A DNA stretch of 64,000 bases from Clusia tigrina (taxonomy: Eukaryota > Arthropoda > Insecta > Diptera > Clusiidae). The notes under the pieces are model-generated. The model was not told the origin of the DNA. It saw nothing but the letters and a program-made list of their open reading frames with translations, and did no database searches. The position numbers and the translations under genes were made by a program. The DNA lies in assembly GCA_920105625.2 (NCBI GenBank), contig OV050030.1, positions 182,656,315 through 182,720,314 of the forward strand, given 5' to 3'. Of this stretch, positions 44,722 through 56,710 are shown in pieces (the stretch's first letter is position 1; the number at the start of each line of letters is the position of its first letter).

Positions 44722-44889
44722 AGAAATTCCATAATAGAACCCAAGTAAGGCGATTTAAAAAAAAAAGAATCTACACATATGTACTATAGGTTTAAGGAAA
44801 TGTATTTGATTTGATGATTGTTTCAAGTGCAGAAGAGAGAAAAAATATTGTAGATTCATTAGAAGTTAGTTGCACTAACTTCTTTTGGA
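42391..44889 (+). other. Long 3' region of element A
   Basis: About 2.5 kb between the integrase stop and the polypurine tract. The first 230 bases align with 58104-58330 in A2, so this is element sequence. It is AT-rich with no env-like protein. One frame of 152 codons starts with ATG at 43928 (MFCIGQFYITMSTQCIT). It matches nothing I know and may be chance or a relic third ORF. Purine-rich A/G runs lie at 44685-44770. Confidence 0.55.
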
Positions 44890-44902
44890 AAGAGGGGAGG
44901 GA
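44890..44902 (+). promoter_or_regulatory. Polypurine tract of element A
   Basis: AAGAGGGGAGGGA directly before the 3' LTR start TGTTGTGAG. Confidence 0.85.
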
Positions 44903-45401
44903 TGTTGTGAGTTAGAATCAAGCTACCTACGAGTAGTTGACTCACAGCATCGACTCCTAAAAGATGCCACACTTTATGTGGGATTAGTTGTGCTAAAGTT
45001 GTTTAAGAGTAGCACATACTTTCAGGGTCTAATTATTGTAAATTAATAGTATTTATGTAATGCTTATTATGTAAACTTTTAGGGTGTTACAGTTCCGCAG
45101 TCGAGTCGGCGAAGGGCATTGTAATTTAGAATGCACCGTCGATACTTTTGCAGTGGGTCAGTTGGCTTAACCGACTGACACCAATTAGCAGGTGCGGAAC
45201 TGGAACACCAGAAAGGTCAGTTCGCAAGACTGAGATGATTGTTGAGAAATACTATATAAGAACTAGTATTTGTAAGAATAAATCTTCTTGTGATTTGATC
45301 TTTGAACATAAAAAGTGGTCTGGTGTTTTTATTCAAGTTTTCAGCTTCGCGCACAGCAGAACCCGAAGGACGTCCCACGACGAGCAGAAAGGACTCCAAC
45401 A
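44903..45401 (+). repeat. 3' LTR of element A
   Basis: 499 bp, TGTTGTGAG...CCAACA, with TACTATATAAG (45249) and AATAAA (45280). It matches the 5' LTR with some eight substitutions and three indels by eye. GTGT follows at 45402-45405. Confidence 0.92.
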
Positions 45402-48177
45402 GTGTTAATTGTGCGGCCTTGTAGTTACTGTTAACAATTCCATAGCCAACACCAGATTCAGATTTCGACCCATCGGTGTAATGAAAAAGCCGGTTGTTTG
45501 CTTTATGCGTTTCCATTATATTGTTGAAAGCTATTTGATAGGCTAGGTGACTTGTGGTTTGCTTTGCGAGGTGCATTAGAGAAGTGATAATGCTGCTTTT
45601 TTGGAGGAACCATCATGGTTGGTAAGGATTAAACTTCATCCGTGTTCTTGGATCGAGCTCGATTTGGATGATGAGGATAGCTTGGGTTATTTTATCCTCA
45701 GTCGACATTATTTTTTTGATTTCGTTTTCTGTATCGAATCTTTGCGGACGCTATATTTGTAGGGTAGAAGTTGTAGTTCCGTTGGGATTAGTAGTTTTGT
45801 TGCAAGTTTCATTGTGCATACATTTATTCTCTCGCGGAGTGTGCCTAGTCCGGATTCTGTTTGTAAAATTTTCAGCTGTATTGTTCGAAAGGCACCTAGT
45901 CCATATCGTGCATCGGCGTTGTAGATTGTTTCAATTTTTCAGAGGTTTGCTTTAGAAGTATGTCCGTAGATCGCAAGTCCATATTCGATTTTGGAAACCA
46001 ATATTGATTCTATGATGTTTATTGTAGTATTTGGGTGAGCATTTCTGTGATAACTGCTAATACATTTGATTAGGTTTAGTCGATTAGTTAGTGCTTCTTT
46101 AAGATAGTTGATATGTTTTGTAAATTTATATTTAGTGTTGAATATAATTCCCAGAATTTTGAGATCATTTACGTATTTAACTTTGTTGGTATGTATGTCT
46201 ATAGGAGTGCATTTTTTTTCTACATATATGAATGGCTTTAGTTTTAGATAAGGAGAGTTTTGCTCCCGTGATATTGCCCCAGCTTGTTATTTAGGCAAAT
46301 ATTGTAACATGCCTGATTTTTGTGATTTATGATGATGTATAGATCATCTGGGGAGATCCCTGTGGGATACCATTTATCAATGGAATGGTTTTGGAGTAGT
46401 AGCGGTTTATTCTTACTTTGAATTTTCTGTTTGATAAGAATGATGTTATGAAGTTCAATATTTTAGGGCCCAATTTCCATTCTTTTAGTTGATCAACGTT
46501 AACGTGGGCTCCGATGCGATCAAAAGGGATATGTGATTTTTGGATGAGAGGTTTGTTGTTATTTGATGGTCTATAAAGAGGAGAGTGTCTGCTTTTCCTC
46601 GTTTGAAGGCGACTTGTTTCGGACTGATCAATTTGTTTCTTTTTAGGAACCAGCAGATACGTTTACAGATTATTTTCTCCATTATTTTGGCAGTACAGGA
46701 TTGGAAAGAGATTGGACGGTATCCTTCAATGTTGTTTTTGGGTTTGCCCGGTTTTGGTATTGGGTTGGTCGTACTGATTTACCATTCTTGTGGTATAGTT
46801 CCACTGTTGAAAAGGTTGTTAAACAGTTTGAGAAGAAAATTTTTTCCAGATATAGCAAGATGTTTTAACATTGGAAAACATATTCTGTCGGGGCCCGGTG
46901 TTTTTCCTTTTTGCTTCGAGAGCGTTTCGTTAAGTTCTTTCAGGTTTATATCTGTTTCGATGAATTTGGGTGTTTGGTGAGGATGACAAATTATATGTTT
47001 GGGAAAGTTTTTTTTTGCGGATAAAAGTGGGAGAAAAGTTTGAGTCGTCAGATGCTTTTCACTAGGTATGAGCGAAGATCGATGCTATCTCGGCTTTGTC
47101 AGAAATTACTTTATTGGTGGGATCCAGTATATTAATTATGGTGGTAGATGTGTTTTTCCGTATAATCTATTAACATGGTGCCATAAAGTATGCATGGAAG
47201 AGTTGTTATTTATTTTGGATGTAAAATTGTAAAATGAATCGCATTTTGCCTTTTTGGTTTCTCTTTTGAAAGGAACGTTTACTCTTTTGTAGGCTAGTAT
47301 TTTTTCAGTACTTATACTGTTTTTAAAAGAGTGCCATAATATTTGTTTATTGGCTCTTAATGTCGGAAGGTTTGGGTTCCACCGGAGTTTGTCCGTTTTG
47401 AAGAAGAAAGGTGACGATTTTTTTATTGATTCGTTAGCAGCAGCTATAATGCATTTTTTTAATACCGATGCATCTTTATTAATGTTTTTGGATGTGTTAT
47501 ATTTCTCAAAATTTTGCTCGGACTTCGTTGTGAATTTTTTCCAATTTGCGGTGGCAATTATCAATGTAGGAGCATTTAAGGCTTTTGTTCGGGTGTGTCT
47601 GTTTTGAGTTTTGTTGTAGGTGATAAAAATTGGAAAATGATCGCTGCCACTGAGAGATGAGCTGATTTCCCATGAAAGAAATGGATATAGATCGTCTGAA
47701 GCGATAGAAATGTCGACATGGATGAACGTGGAATGCGTAGAGAAGTGAGTTGGAGAGTGGTTATTGGTTATTGGAATTGTACAACGATCTTGCCGCGATT
47801 GTTAGTTTTTGAGGATCCCCAGAGCGTACTGTGCGCATTGAGGTCCCCTAGAAGCAGGGTTGGTGTGTTTGTGCTCTCGAAAATTGAAGACAGGTCGCTG
47901 GTTGTGAATTTGGTTGTTGGGGGAATGTAATTTTTGTTTCCTTTGAGAAGATCACCCCGGCGGCACAAATATTTGTTGATGGTGTGAAGAAACCATGATC
48001 TATGGATTGTTTGATGATTATTGCTGTTCCACCTTTTTCTTGTGTTGAATTTGTATTGTTGACGTAGGTTTCTTGTATTGCTATGACATCTGGGTTTTTG
48101 TGGTGAATTAATGGTTGAAGTTCGTGCAAATTATTTTGGTAACCGTTCGTATTCCATTGGATAATATTTACGACCAT
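45402..48177 (-). pseudogene. I-like LINE ORF2: endonuclease, RT and start of RNase H
   Basis: Starts MVVNIIQWNTNGYQNNLHEL (48177, minus). Endonuclease: DVIAIQETYVN, GGTAIIIKQ, LLLGDLNAHSTLWGSSKTNN (about 47850) and SGSDHFPIFI (about 47655). The linker and RT start lie in 47564-47136. RT: GPDRICFPMLKHL, EGYRPISFQSCTAKIMEK, FDRIGAHVNVDQLKEWK and NGIPQGSP (about 46370). Immediately after comes DDLYIIINHKNQ, so about 50-60 residues between the PQGSP and ADD blocks are deleted and the catalytic Asp pair sits in a shifted frame. The RNase H start FHYTDGSKSESGVGYGI lies at about 45480 and stops at the element A junction. Confidence 0.82.
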
Positions 48178-48296
48178 AAAAATCCGATAATATTGCTATT
48201 GCAGTGATATGGGTGTATCATAGAAAGTTATGTGTCATCATAGATTGAATTTTGTTTTGATTCTTTCTTCTTTGTTTTTGGAGAGCTGTTAAATTT

Positions 48297-48690
48297 TCAA
48301 ATTGTGGGTATGGAGTCTGTTATTACGTCTTTGGTGGAGACTGTTGTATAGCTGAATGGCTTTTGTTGATTGTATGAAATGTATGAATTTTGAGATGTTT
48401 GCATCAGTTTAGTTATTGTTGTTACTTTTCCTGTTGATTCTTGTGTTTTATATTTTTTAATAAGTTCAATTCTTTTGTTTTTTTTCTGTTGCTTCTTTGA
48501 GTGTTTCTTTGGGGATTTTGATAGTTGTTGTTTTCCGGTCATTAATAATTTTTGTTGCTTCGTTGTATGTACATTTTTGAAAGAATTTTGTTTTTATAAT
48601 TTCACGTCTCTTTTGTATACTTGGGCAATCTTTTGTAACGAACTTTTCAGAGCCGGAGTAAAGCTCATCTACTGTAGGGCTCGTCAACAG
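48297..48690 (-). pseudogene. I-like LINE ORF1, C-terminal part
   Basis: Minus strand. SEKFVTKDCPSIQKRREIIK and FFQKCTYNEATKIIND match the end of the third zinc knuckle and the following helix of I-type ORF1. A Lys/Thr-rich tail follows (48542-48297), with one frame change near 48540. The first knuckles are missing, so the insertion is 5' truncated. Confidence 0.6.
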
Positions 48691-48700
48691 AAAAAAACTT

Positions 48701-49595
48701 CCTGGTTCGCAATAGTTTTCGGATTTATTTAATTATATTATTATATATTTAATCCTCCTTGTTTCGTATTTTACCCGAAGATTGGATTATTTGAACTTTC
48801 AAGCAAATTATGGCACGGTTGATGCTCCTTTTGATGCCTCTGCCTGTCAGTTGATCCTGTAGTCACTGATGTAGTCCAAGTTGCTTATGTTCCTTATGTC
48901 AGCTGTGCTTAATACGTCGAAAATTATTTATGCTCCTTAACAAATTTCGAATACTTGTTTTCGATTTTGAATGTTTGTTATTCCACTTTGAACGCTTGTT
49001 GTTCCACACACTGAAAGATTCTGAATCACTATTTAACCTACTGAAAGTTTGACTAGATTGAGAATTGGTTTCATACAAAAAGAGGAAACAAACGAATCAA
49101 AATCTGACTCGCCTACTTTGAGTGTTTTCATATTTTGAACAACCAAGATTTTGTGTGGGTGAAATTTGTCAGTGGACAAATTTCATCTTCACAGTTTTTT
49201 ATAACCTAAATTGTACTGTATTTGGAATAAGTAATTAAGTGACACTGTGAAAATGAAATTCCTTTACTATGTAGTTTCATTTTGCGGACACTTATTTTCA
49301 TTTTAGGCCTATAACAGTATAATTCTAAAAAGAAATGAGTTTTAACAAAAAATTCCGAGGAGCATTGTTCCACAAAAAAACAGTTGAAAGTGAGCAAAAA
49401 GGAGAAAATAAAATCCACATAACAAGTTTTTTTGTTCTATCCTGAGTCTACTGAAACTGGACACTCACATTCCAAAAATTTTTTATCCGGCGGAAGAAAA
49501 ACCCGGAACGAAAACAATAATCAAGGACAATCATCAGTGTTTGAGTCTCACTCTTTTACCAAATCTGACACTACTAAGCCTACACTCTTCTTGAC
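48701..49595. other. Unassigned spacer
   Basis: No recognisable coding sequence. A 21-bp degenerate tandem repeat lies at 48944-49005. Its relation to the truncated LINE start or the following hAT element is unclear. Confidence 0.5.
48944..49005 (+). repeat. Degenerate 21-bp tandem repeat, three units
   Basis: Units at 48944-48963, 48964-48984 and 48985-49005, of the pattern ATTTTGAAtGTTTGTTnTTCC, each with several changes. Confidence 0.7.
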
Positions 49596-51580
49596 AGTGG
49601 CTTAGTGTTGGAGGACCCGGGTACATGGAATACAAAAGACAATGTCCAAAATACTTAACTCAAATTTTTATCCAGACTTAGAAATAGATTTTTCTAATAC
49701 TGAACCTTCTTGTGAAGGCGTCACAATTAAACGCAAACTTTCAACAAATTTATATTTTCTCAAGCTACCGAGTGGAGAGAAGTATAAGAGGGAATGTCTC
49801 TTCTATTCAAAATCGAAATGTCCGATATTTTGTTTCTATTGCCTTCTCTTTCAGCTTGAGGGAAAACGAATTTCTTTAGCAACTTACTGAAAGGATTGGA
49901 AGATCGCTTTCGCGCTTGCTTCTCAGCAAGAGAGGTCAAACGACCATAGAGCAAATGTGTTAACTTTAAAGTTAACAAAAGAGAGCTCAGGCCCCAGTGC
50001 ATCCCAAAATCAATATGCCAAAGAGGTGAAGTATTGGCGATATCTCCTTATTAGTGTTACCTCTGTTGCAAAACTTTTGTCGCCAAGCAGCCTTCCATTC
50101 ACGGGCGACTTGACCTTATAAATGAGTTTGAACCGTTTCTTTCCCAACATCTTACAAAATATGGCAAGAAAGGTAAAGTGACTACATCTTATCTGTCATC
50201 TGATATTTGCAACGAGTTCATAGAGGTAATGGGCAAAAGAGACTTGCAAGAAATCTTAAAAGAGATCAAACTAGCACGTAACTTTTCACTCATTATTGGC
50301 CCTAGACCCCACTCTTCACACACCGAGTATTTGGCTGTAGTACTTTGATACATGTCTGTCAGCAAAGCCTGCGACAATGAACGCCTTGTACGAGTGCTAT
50401 CAAGCGTCTCTCATAAAGCTCAAGGTATGGGAGAAGCAGTTCTCAAGACTGCGCTGCAGCTACTGTATTCTTTTCTTTTGTACAACGACTTTTCAGTTTT
50501 TTTCATCATCTAGTCATAGATATTAAGATATGATGTGCAAAGAAGCAACGAACAAAAGCTTAAAACTAGATTTATTATGTTGAAATCGTTGAGTGAAACT
50601 TATCTATAAGGGCAGATGTTCTCAGAGCTCAAGTTACAAGTCTTAACGAAATCAAGCACGCAATTGAAGACAATACTCAAACAACTGACACTCGAGTCAC
50701 AGCTGTAAGATTTTACAAAACACTACAAAAGTTTTCAACCAACTTTATTAGAGGTGATTTGGGACGAAATCTTACAAAGGGTTGATAAAATCAGTGAGAT
50801 ACTACAAAAGGAATTGCTTGATCTCCTGGGCACTATTAAGTTACAGGCGCCATCTTTGTTTTTATCTTAAAAAATATCCAACTTTGATAAGTACGAGGCA
50901 AGAGCATTGCAACTAGCTAGCGTGCCTGGGCCAAGCTATGAAAAAATCAGAAGAAAGTTGTTTCTTTCAGATGAGAAAAGAGACCCAGATTTTGAGAAGA
51001 TGACTCCAAAAGGGAGATTTCGAGCTGTATTTTTCTTACCAATTATTGACAATCTTGTAAGACAATTAAACAAAAGAAAGGATTGATACGAATTTCTCAA
51101 CACATGATTCCAAATATTCAGAAATCGACATGAAAAGGATCAGGAAGTTTTGACAAAGCAGGCAAAATACTTGGCTCAAATCTACACCAAAGCCATCGAT
51201 GAAAAACAGTTGTGCAAGAGTGTCAACATTTCAAAATGTTTTATGAAGATGGAAAATAACAACAACTAAGGGAAGCTTTTCCAACATCAAGCAAAACAAG
51301 TTGGAAAGAACCTTCCCAAATTTAAAAGTTGCATGACTCTTCCTGTGAAAAACTGTAAAGCAGAGAGAAGCTTTTCTGCCATTAAGAGAGTAAAAACTGA
51401 AATAGGATATACTATGCAAAAAAAAGCTTAACAATTTGATGTTGCTATGCACTCAAAATAATATTACATTGGAAATTGATTACAAAGAATTTATGAATGA
51501 TTTTGCAATGATCAAAGCTCGCAGTACAATTGCAGTGACTCAACAAAGAATCAGGATGTATAAAAGTAAAATAAGGTAAA
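49596..51580 (+). pseudogene. hAT-type transposase remnant (ZMYM/DUF4371-like group)
   Basis: The reading begins MSKILNSNFYPDLEIDF (49642) with FCFYCLLFQ, the cysteine-bearing N-terminal finger of this group. It continues in other frames: PFLSQHLTKYGKKGKVTTSY and LSSDICNEFIEVMGKRDLQE (about 50130-50240), the DUF4371-like block. LPVKNCKAERSFSAIKRVK (about 51339) is the hAT C-terminal dimerisation block, followed by EIDYKEFMNDFAMIKAR. Many stops are present. A possible left end is CAGTGGCTTAGTGTTGGAGG at about 49597; no convincing right end was found. Confidence 0.7.
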
Positions 51581-51699
51581 GCGATAAGCGGAAAAAAGAT
51601 GATAATTAACAAGTTGAAAACAGTGCATGAAGTTATGTATACTCTATACGGTAATTGCAAACAATTTAATTAATTTACTGTACTAATTTCCAAAATGGG

Positions 51700-52016
51700 T
51701 GGTCCGAGATACCGTAAGGTAAATGATAAAGAGTGAGAAACCATGCCAGTATCAATTCTTACGTCTGCCGGTTGCCAGTCCGTAACACGGTGGGTCCATA
51801 AAGGAAAGGTCATTACCTAGACTGTAAGTGTTCATTGTAAATAGTATATAAGACTGATGATTTTAAGAAATAAAGCTCTTAGCTCTTGTCTTTTAAAAAC
51901 AGAACAACACGATGTTTCTCTTGTTTGGAACCTCCAGGTACTCGTCTACGCCCACGGCTATTACCGGCAGGAAAGGGCGCCACCACCACTAGCGACGACA
52001 AGCACAGGCTCCAACA
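51700..52016 (+). repeat. 5' LTR end of A2
   Basis: The 3' half aligns with the LTR of A: TAGTATATAAGACT (51843), AATAAAGCTC (51869) and the end GGCTCCAACA, followed by TTTTCGGGCAGCCGGT (primer-site relic). The start is uncertain. Confidence 0.65.
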
Positions 52017-52084
52017 TTTTCGGGCAGCCGGTAGGATGTTAAACGGTTAGTATTTAACACAGAAGCAGCAGAAATAAAAGAAAC

Positions 52085-52526
52085 GAATGACGAATAATGC
52101 AAACAGCTAGCCAGTAGTTTGGAATGGCTGGAGAATGAAAAAGATATCCAGGCAGTATTGGAGGCTTTCCATGATTCATGTTTCGGTGGAAACCAGGGAT
52201 CTTGGAAAGCCTACGAGAGAATCAGACCGGTATACGCCTGGAAAGGCTCAGAGACATAAAAAAATATATAAATAGTTGCCCAAAATGTCAGACCAATAAG
52301 AGTTCGTGGCTCACAAAGATGCCAATGGTGTTAACTGATATACCGAAACAACCATTTGATAAAGTCCACATGGATATTGTAGGTATTTTACGTGATACAG
52401 TTTCGGGAAATAAATTCATCCTTACGTTTCAGTATGACTTTTCTAAATACATTGTGTGCGTGGCTATACCCGATGCTGAAGCAAGTACTGTAGCCAAGGC
52501 ATTCTTTAACGAAATTCTGGCACGAT
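52085..52526 (+). pseudogene. A2 integrase, first part
   Basis: Aligns with A from SSxEWLE and DIQAVL onward. Frame 52178-52526 holds CPKCQTNKSSWLTKMPMVL and FDKVHMDIVGILRDTVSG (first Asp). It is cut after the ARY codons by LINE 3, within the 9-bp duplication TGGCACGAT (52518-52526). The zinc-finger part upstream is frameshifted. The jump from primer site to integrase removed gag, protease, RT and RNase H. Confidence 0.82.
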
Positions 52527-52539
52527 TATTATTATTATC

Positions 52540-55500
52540 GTTAAAGGGATGTTGCACTGCGACCTTTAAGATCTATTGTGCCCCCTTCGTGGACTAGAGT
52601 ATTTCTCTTAGCCCAATTCCCCCGATGAATTGCAGCATTGGTCCTACTTCACAGAGTCTGAGTTCGTCATCGAGTATTATGAATACGCCAAGGTGCTTCC
52701 TTCTCTTGTGCATCAGGGCGGAGCAAGTTCCTAACACATGTTGTGCGGTCTCGTCCTCTTCCTTGCAGAATCTACAAAGAGCCTCAGGGAAAATTCCCAG
52801 TTTTGTTAGGTGATAATTCAACCTACAGTGTCCTGTTAACAGTCACGTAATGATTCTCAAGTTATTCTTCGTTAGATTCGTACAGTCCTTGTAGCGTTTT
52901 GGGTTGTATGTCTCTAGCGCTAATTTGGAATGTGATAAACCTGCTAATTTTTCCCAGTATAATCTTCTTCCCAGATAATACGGGAGATGTTACCTGATCC
53001 TAATCCACAGAATGGTTCGGGTCCTACAAATGGAGATGATGCACCTTTCCTGGCAAGTTTGTCTGCCATCTCGTTTCCATTAATCCCTACATGCCCCGGA
53101 ACCCTGATTGAGTTGGCCTAGGATGTTCAACTTATCAATGTATTCCATCACCAGTTTTGATGTAACTTGATGAGATTTAAGTGCTTTGATAGCTGCCTGG
53201 CTGTCAGTCAGTATTGCTATTCTGCGGTTCCGATAGTTTCATTCGAGATTAAAGTGCGCACATCTATCTATCGCGTATACTTCCGCTTGAAAAATAGAGG
53301 TGTTCTTACCTAAAGGTTCAGAGTATTTTCCTGGTCCAAATACACCCGCCCCGGCTCCATCCTCAGTGAGTGAGCCGTCAGTGTACCATGTCATCATGTA
53401 CTGGTCTACCTTGTATGTTTCTGATATACCTTCCCAATCTTTTTTATTACTAAGCTCAGTTTTAAAATGTTTCTTAAAGCTGAACGTTGGGAGTATGGAG
53501 TCCTTTGGCATCGAGATTTCAGGAAGTTACTTAATGAGAAGTTCTGTCTTCCTTTGATTAAGATAACTACTTGTGCTGGTGTTGTTTCCAGCCACCCACA
53601 AAATCGCCCTCCTCGGGACTGGATATAAATATGAAGAGGAGTGAGATCCAAGAGTACCTCCATTGATGCCGTTGCACATATTCGCATAGATCCCGTAATA
53701 CATACACATACAAGTCTTTGTAACTTGCTAAGGGTGTTAATCACTGTCTGCTGATACGTGCAATTTTCCCAGACTAATGCTCCATAGGTTATCATTGGCC
53801 TGACAATTGCCGTGTATATCCATCGCAGGATTTTTGGTGTACAGCCCCAACTTTTGCCCGCAATAGTTCTACCCGTCATGAAAGTTTTGATAGCTTTCTG
53901 TTTAATTTGCTCAATGTGGGTTCTCCACAGTAATTTTTGGTCTAAGAGGATACCCAAGAATTTTGCTTCTTTCCGAAGTTCTATCTCTATACCGTACGGA
54001 TAGGTTTAAAATGCGTGAGTTTATACTTTCTTGTGAATGGTACTAAAGTTGTTTTTGCTGGATTAATATTCAGCTCAACCTTGGCGCACCATCTCTTCGT
54101 TAGTTTAAGTCCTAGCTGAATTCTATCACATAGAGTATCCTCAAATTTACCTATACAGATGATGACTATGTCGTCTGCATAGCCCTGAAATGACAAACCA
54201 TTGTTTTCTAATTCTACCAGTAGCTCGTCTACTACTATACTCCACATAAGTGGTGATAGCACATCTCCTTGTGGGCAACTCCGTGTGGTGTTAGCGATTA
54301 TACTTCCTGTACTAGTTGGTATCTCCACCTTCCTGGTATAAAGCATATTGCTCATCCAAGAAGCTAGAGTATTGTCAACCCCTCTTCTTGTAAGCACTCT
54401 TCTGATAGCGTCATGTGAAGTATTGTCAAAAGCACCTTCTATTTATAGGAAGGCGAATAGCGCCGTTTCCTTCTTTTCTAAGCTTTCCTGCAGTAAGTTC
54501 GTCAGTTGATATAGTGCAGTTTCAGTGGAATGCCCTGCTCTACATGCATGCTGACAGGAGTGCAGCGGGTTCCGTATTAAAACCGTGGTCCGGATGTAGT
54601 TGTCTACTACCTTCTCCACAGATTTTAGAGCAAACGATGTTAGGCAGATTGGCCTGAGGGATTTAGGATGGTGGGGGTCCCTCTTACCTACATTCGGCAA
54701 AAATACCACCTTTGCCCTTCTCCAAATCTTAGGTATACAACCTAGCGCTATACTGCTTCTTGCTATTCTCGTCAATGGACCTAATAGCTGCTCTATAGAC
54801 TTCTGGAGTAGGACAGGAAAAATTCCCCCTACCCCAGGTGATTTCAATGGTTTAAAAGTGTTAACTGCATATCTAATCCTAGGTTCCGTGCAAATTTCGC
54901 TTGAAATGACCCATTCATTCATTCTTATTCATCCCAGATTTCTAGTATATTCTGTCCCTACTGCCACAGATATTGAAGGTCCTGGGAAGTGTGTGTCAAG
55001 AAGTAATTTTACTCTATCTTCTTCATTTTCTGTAAAGGAACCATAATCTGTTTTAAGGTTGGTGGATTATATACTACTGCCTTTGGCAATCACTTTATAG
55101 AGTTTTGAAACCTCAGTGGTGTGCTCAATACTTTACCGAAATTTCTGAAAATTATGCGTTTTGCTTCTCTAATCTCTTTGTTGTAGAGTGTTCTGTATTC
55201 AGTCCAATCCGCGGTAATTTTTGATCTATTAGATACCCTACGAAACTCAGTTCTTAGTTTCTTTAGATCATTGTTCCACAAAGGTACGAGTACGTCCTTG
55301 GTAGAGCTTACCTTGCTTATTGGACAGCTGTCTTCGTATGAATCAATAATTGCTATATTGAGACTTTCTGCCGTAGTTTCTAGTTGTATTTCGTTTCTGA
55401 TGCAGTCGCCTTATTTTAGTTGCCTTAGGTTTGCATTCAGATTGTTTAAATATTTTTCCCAGTTTGTTTTCCTCGGATTCCTTAGAGTTCTTTGCGTTAA

Positions 55501-56182
55501 TGGCAACCCCTCTATGTCAAATCGTAGCATCCTATGATCGGACATTGATGGTTCGTTGGATATTATCCAATTCTTAACAAGACTAAAGCCCCAGGTATTT
55601 CCTAAGGTTATGTCTAAGTGTTCTTTCCGCACGCTAGTTACGAAAGTGGGTGTGTTATCCACATTGAGAATTTATTACTAATGATAAATTCAAGCAGGTA
55701 CTCACCACGCTTGTTGGTGTCTGGGCTGCCCCATACCTCGTTATACGCATTGGCGTCACATCCAAGTATTAGAGGTTGCTTCTTCCTTTCACAGTACTTC
55801 ACCAGTTTCTAGACAAGCTCGGGTGGGACCCGAATATCTTCCCCTGGTAGGTATCCTGATGCAAGTACAATTTCATGTATACACCCTTTGGTGTTGATCG
55901 GGATCGACACCGCTACAAAATCTCTAGAGTGAAACTCTGGAAGACACAAGTATTTCATATTTTTCATTAGTACTATGCAGGCTCTTGGATTATCACAGCT
56001 GATGTCCCATATTACTGCGTATAAGATGTAGCCAAACCTCTGATTTGACCCCTGAATACCCAGGGTTTCTGGGCCAGCACTATGCTCAGGTTGGACCTGA
56101 GTGTTGATCTAGCGATGACTGCCGAGCCGGCCTTCGCATGATGGAGATTAATTTGACCAATTATAATGCTGGCCATCTCCAC
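52540..56182 (-). pseudogene. LINE 3 ORF2: endonuclease, RT, RNase H, CCHC; heavily broken
   Basis: Starts MASIIIGQINLHHAKAGSAV (about 56180), overlapping ORF1. Endonuclease: NTPTFVTSVRKEHLDITLG and SMSDHRMLRFDIEG (55660-55500). RT: SPGVGGIFPVLLQKS, LRPICLTSFALKSVEKVV, HACRAGHSTETALYQL, SCPQGDVLSPLMWSIV and FQGYADDIVIICIGKF (about 54180), then ILRWIYTAIVRPMITYGALV. RNase H: TWYTDGSLTEDGAGAGV, SIFQAEVYAIDRC (53280) and ILTDSQAAIKALK (about 53215). The end has CRFCKEEDETAQHVLGTC (about 52760). At least eight shifts or stops. Confidence 0.85.
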
Positions 56183-56710
56183 GTTCCTGTCTGGATTGCT
56201 TCTCCTTCGCATCGCACTCCGCCAGGGCATCATCGATGTCTGACAGGAGTACTTTGTCAGAGTCATCTACTTCGGAGGTCAGTTTTAGCGCTGTGAGGTT
56301 GATGGCATTGATGTCTTCGTTTTCGAGAGCTAGAACGCTGGCTTCGGCTGCAGGCCTTTCTTTGGCCACTTCTTCCTGGCCACTTCTTTTGCCACCTCTT
56401 TTAGGATCTCCTCTGCGTCGGCTGAGTTTTGCTCAGTTGTGGCCACTGCGTCTGGATGATTACCTATTACACGTCCTTTGTGTAGATGGACGGGGATCTT
56501 GCCAAATCTGTAGGCCACTCTACAATCCTTGGCTTTGATCGCTCCAAGCGATCGGTCATCAATGCCGATCGTTAATAGCTTGCCGTTCTTCTCGTCCTTA
56601 CTACTGAAGATTCTCAAGAGATTGGTCCTCAGCGCTTTGTTCTGAGTTACCATCAAACCGAGGAGTTTCTTGTCGTCGGTACCAGCTGCTCGAGGAAGGT
56701 ATACCGTCAT
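56148..56710 (-). pseudogene. LINE 3 ORF1, C-terminal part
   Basis: Minus strand. MTVYLPRAAGTDDKKLLGLM and NGKLLTIGIDDRSLGAIKAK, then FGKIPVHLHKGRVIGNHPDA in the same frame, resemble the ORF1 fold domain; compare the third part of LINE 2 ORF1. A second frame (56369-56148) gives an acidic tail (LLSDIDDALAECDAK), whose end overlaps the ORF2 start. Sequence from 57465 to 56710 should hold the leader and ORF1 start but is too broken to read. Confidence 0.55.

Larger units (their letters stand above)
22291..45401 (+). mobile_element. Ty3/Gypsy LTR retrotransposon A, complete from LTR to LTR but split by two insertions
   Basis: LTRs at 22291-22676 and 44903-45401, primer site 22680-22692, gag, protease, RT, RNase H, integrase, long 3' region and polypurine tract. 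It is flanked by GTGT direct repeats and sits in the I-like LINE. Element U (26534-34040) splits it after the protease and a LOA-like LINE (36126-41849) splits the integrase. Without these A would be about 9.9 kb. RT deletions, frameshifts and an altered protease motif show it is dead. Confidence 0.9.
45402..48700 (-). mobile_element. I-like LINE, 5' part: ORF1 end, endonuclease, RT, RNase H start
   Basis: Minus strand. Order from 48700 down: zinc-knuckle end of ORF1, ORF2 endonuclease, RT, then the first strand of RNase H, cut at 45402 by element A. The rest is at 22290-21440. The 5' end is truncated within ORF1. Many stops and a deletion in the RT show it is old, which fits its being the oldest layer of the stack. 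Confidence 0.85.

Noticed and set aside
44680..44770. A-rich runs read as a LINE poly(A) tail
   Set aside because: Mixed A/G composition inside the 3' region of element A, no LINE coding upstream and no target duplication.
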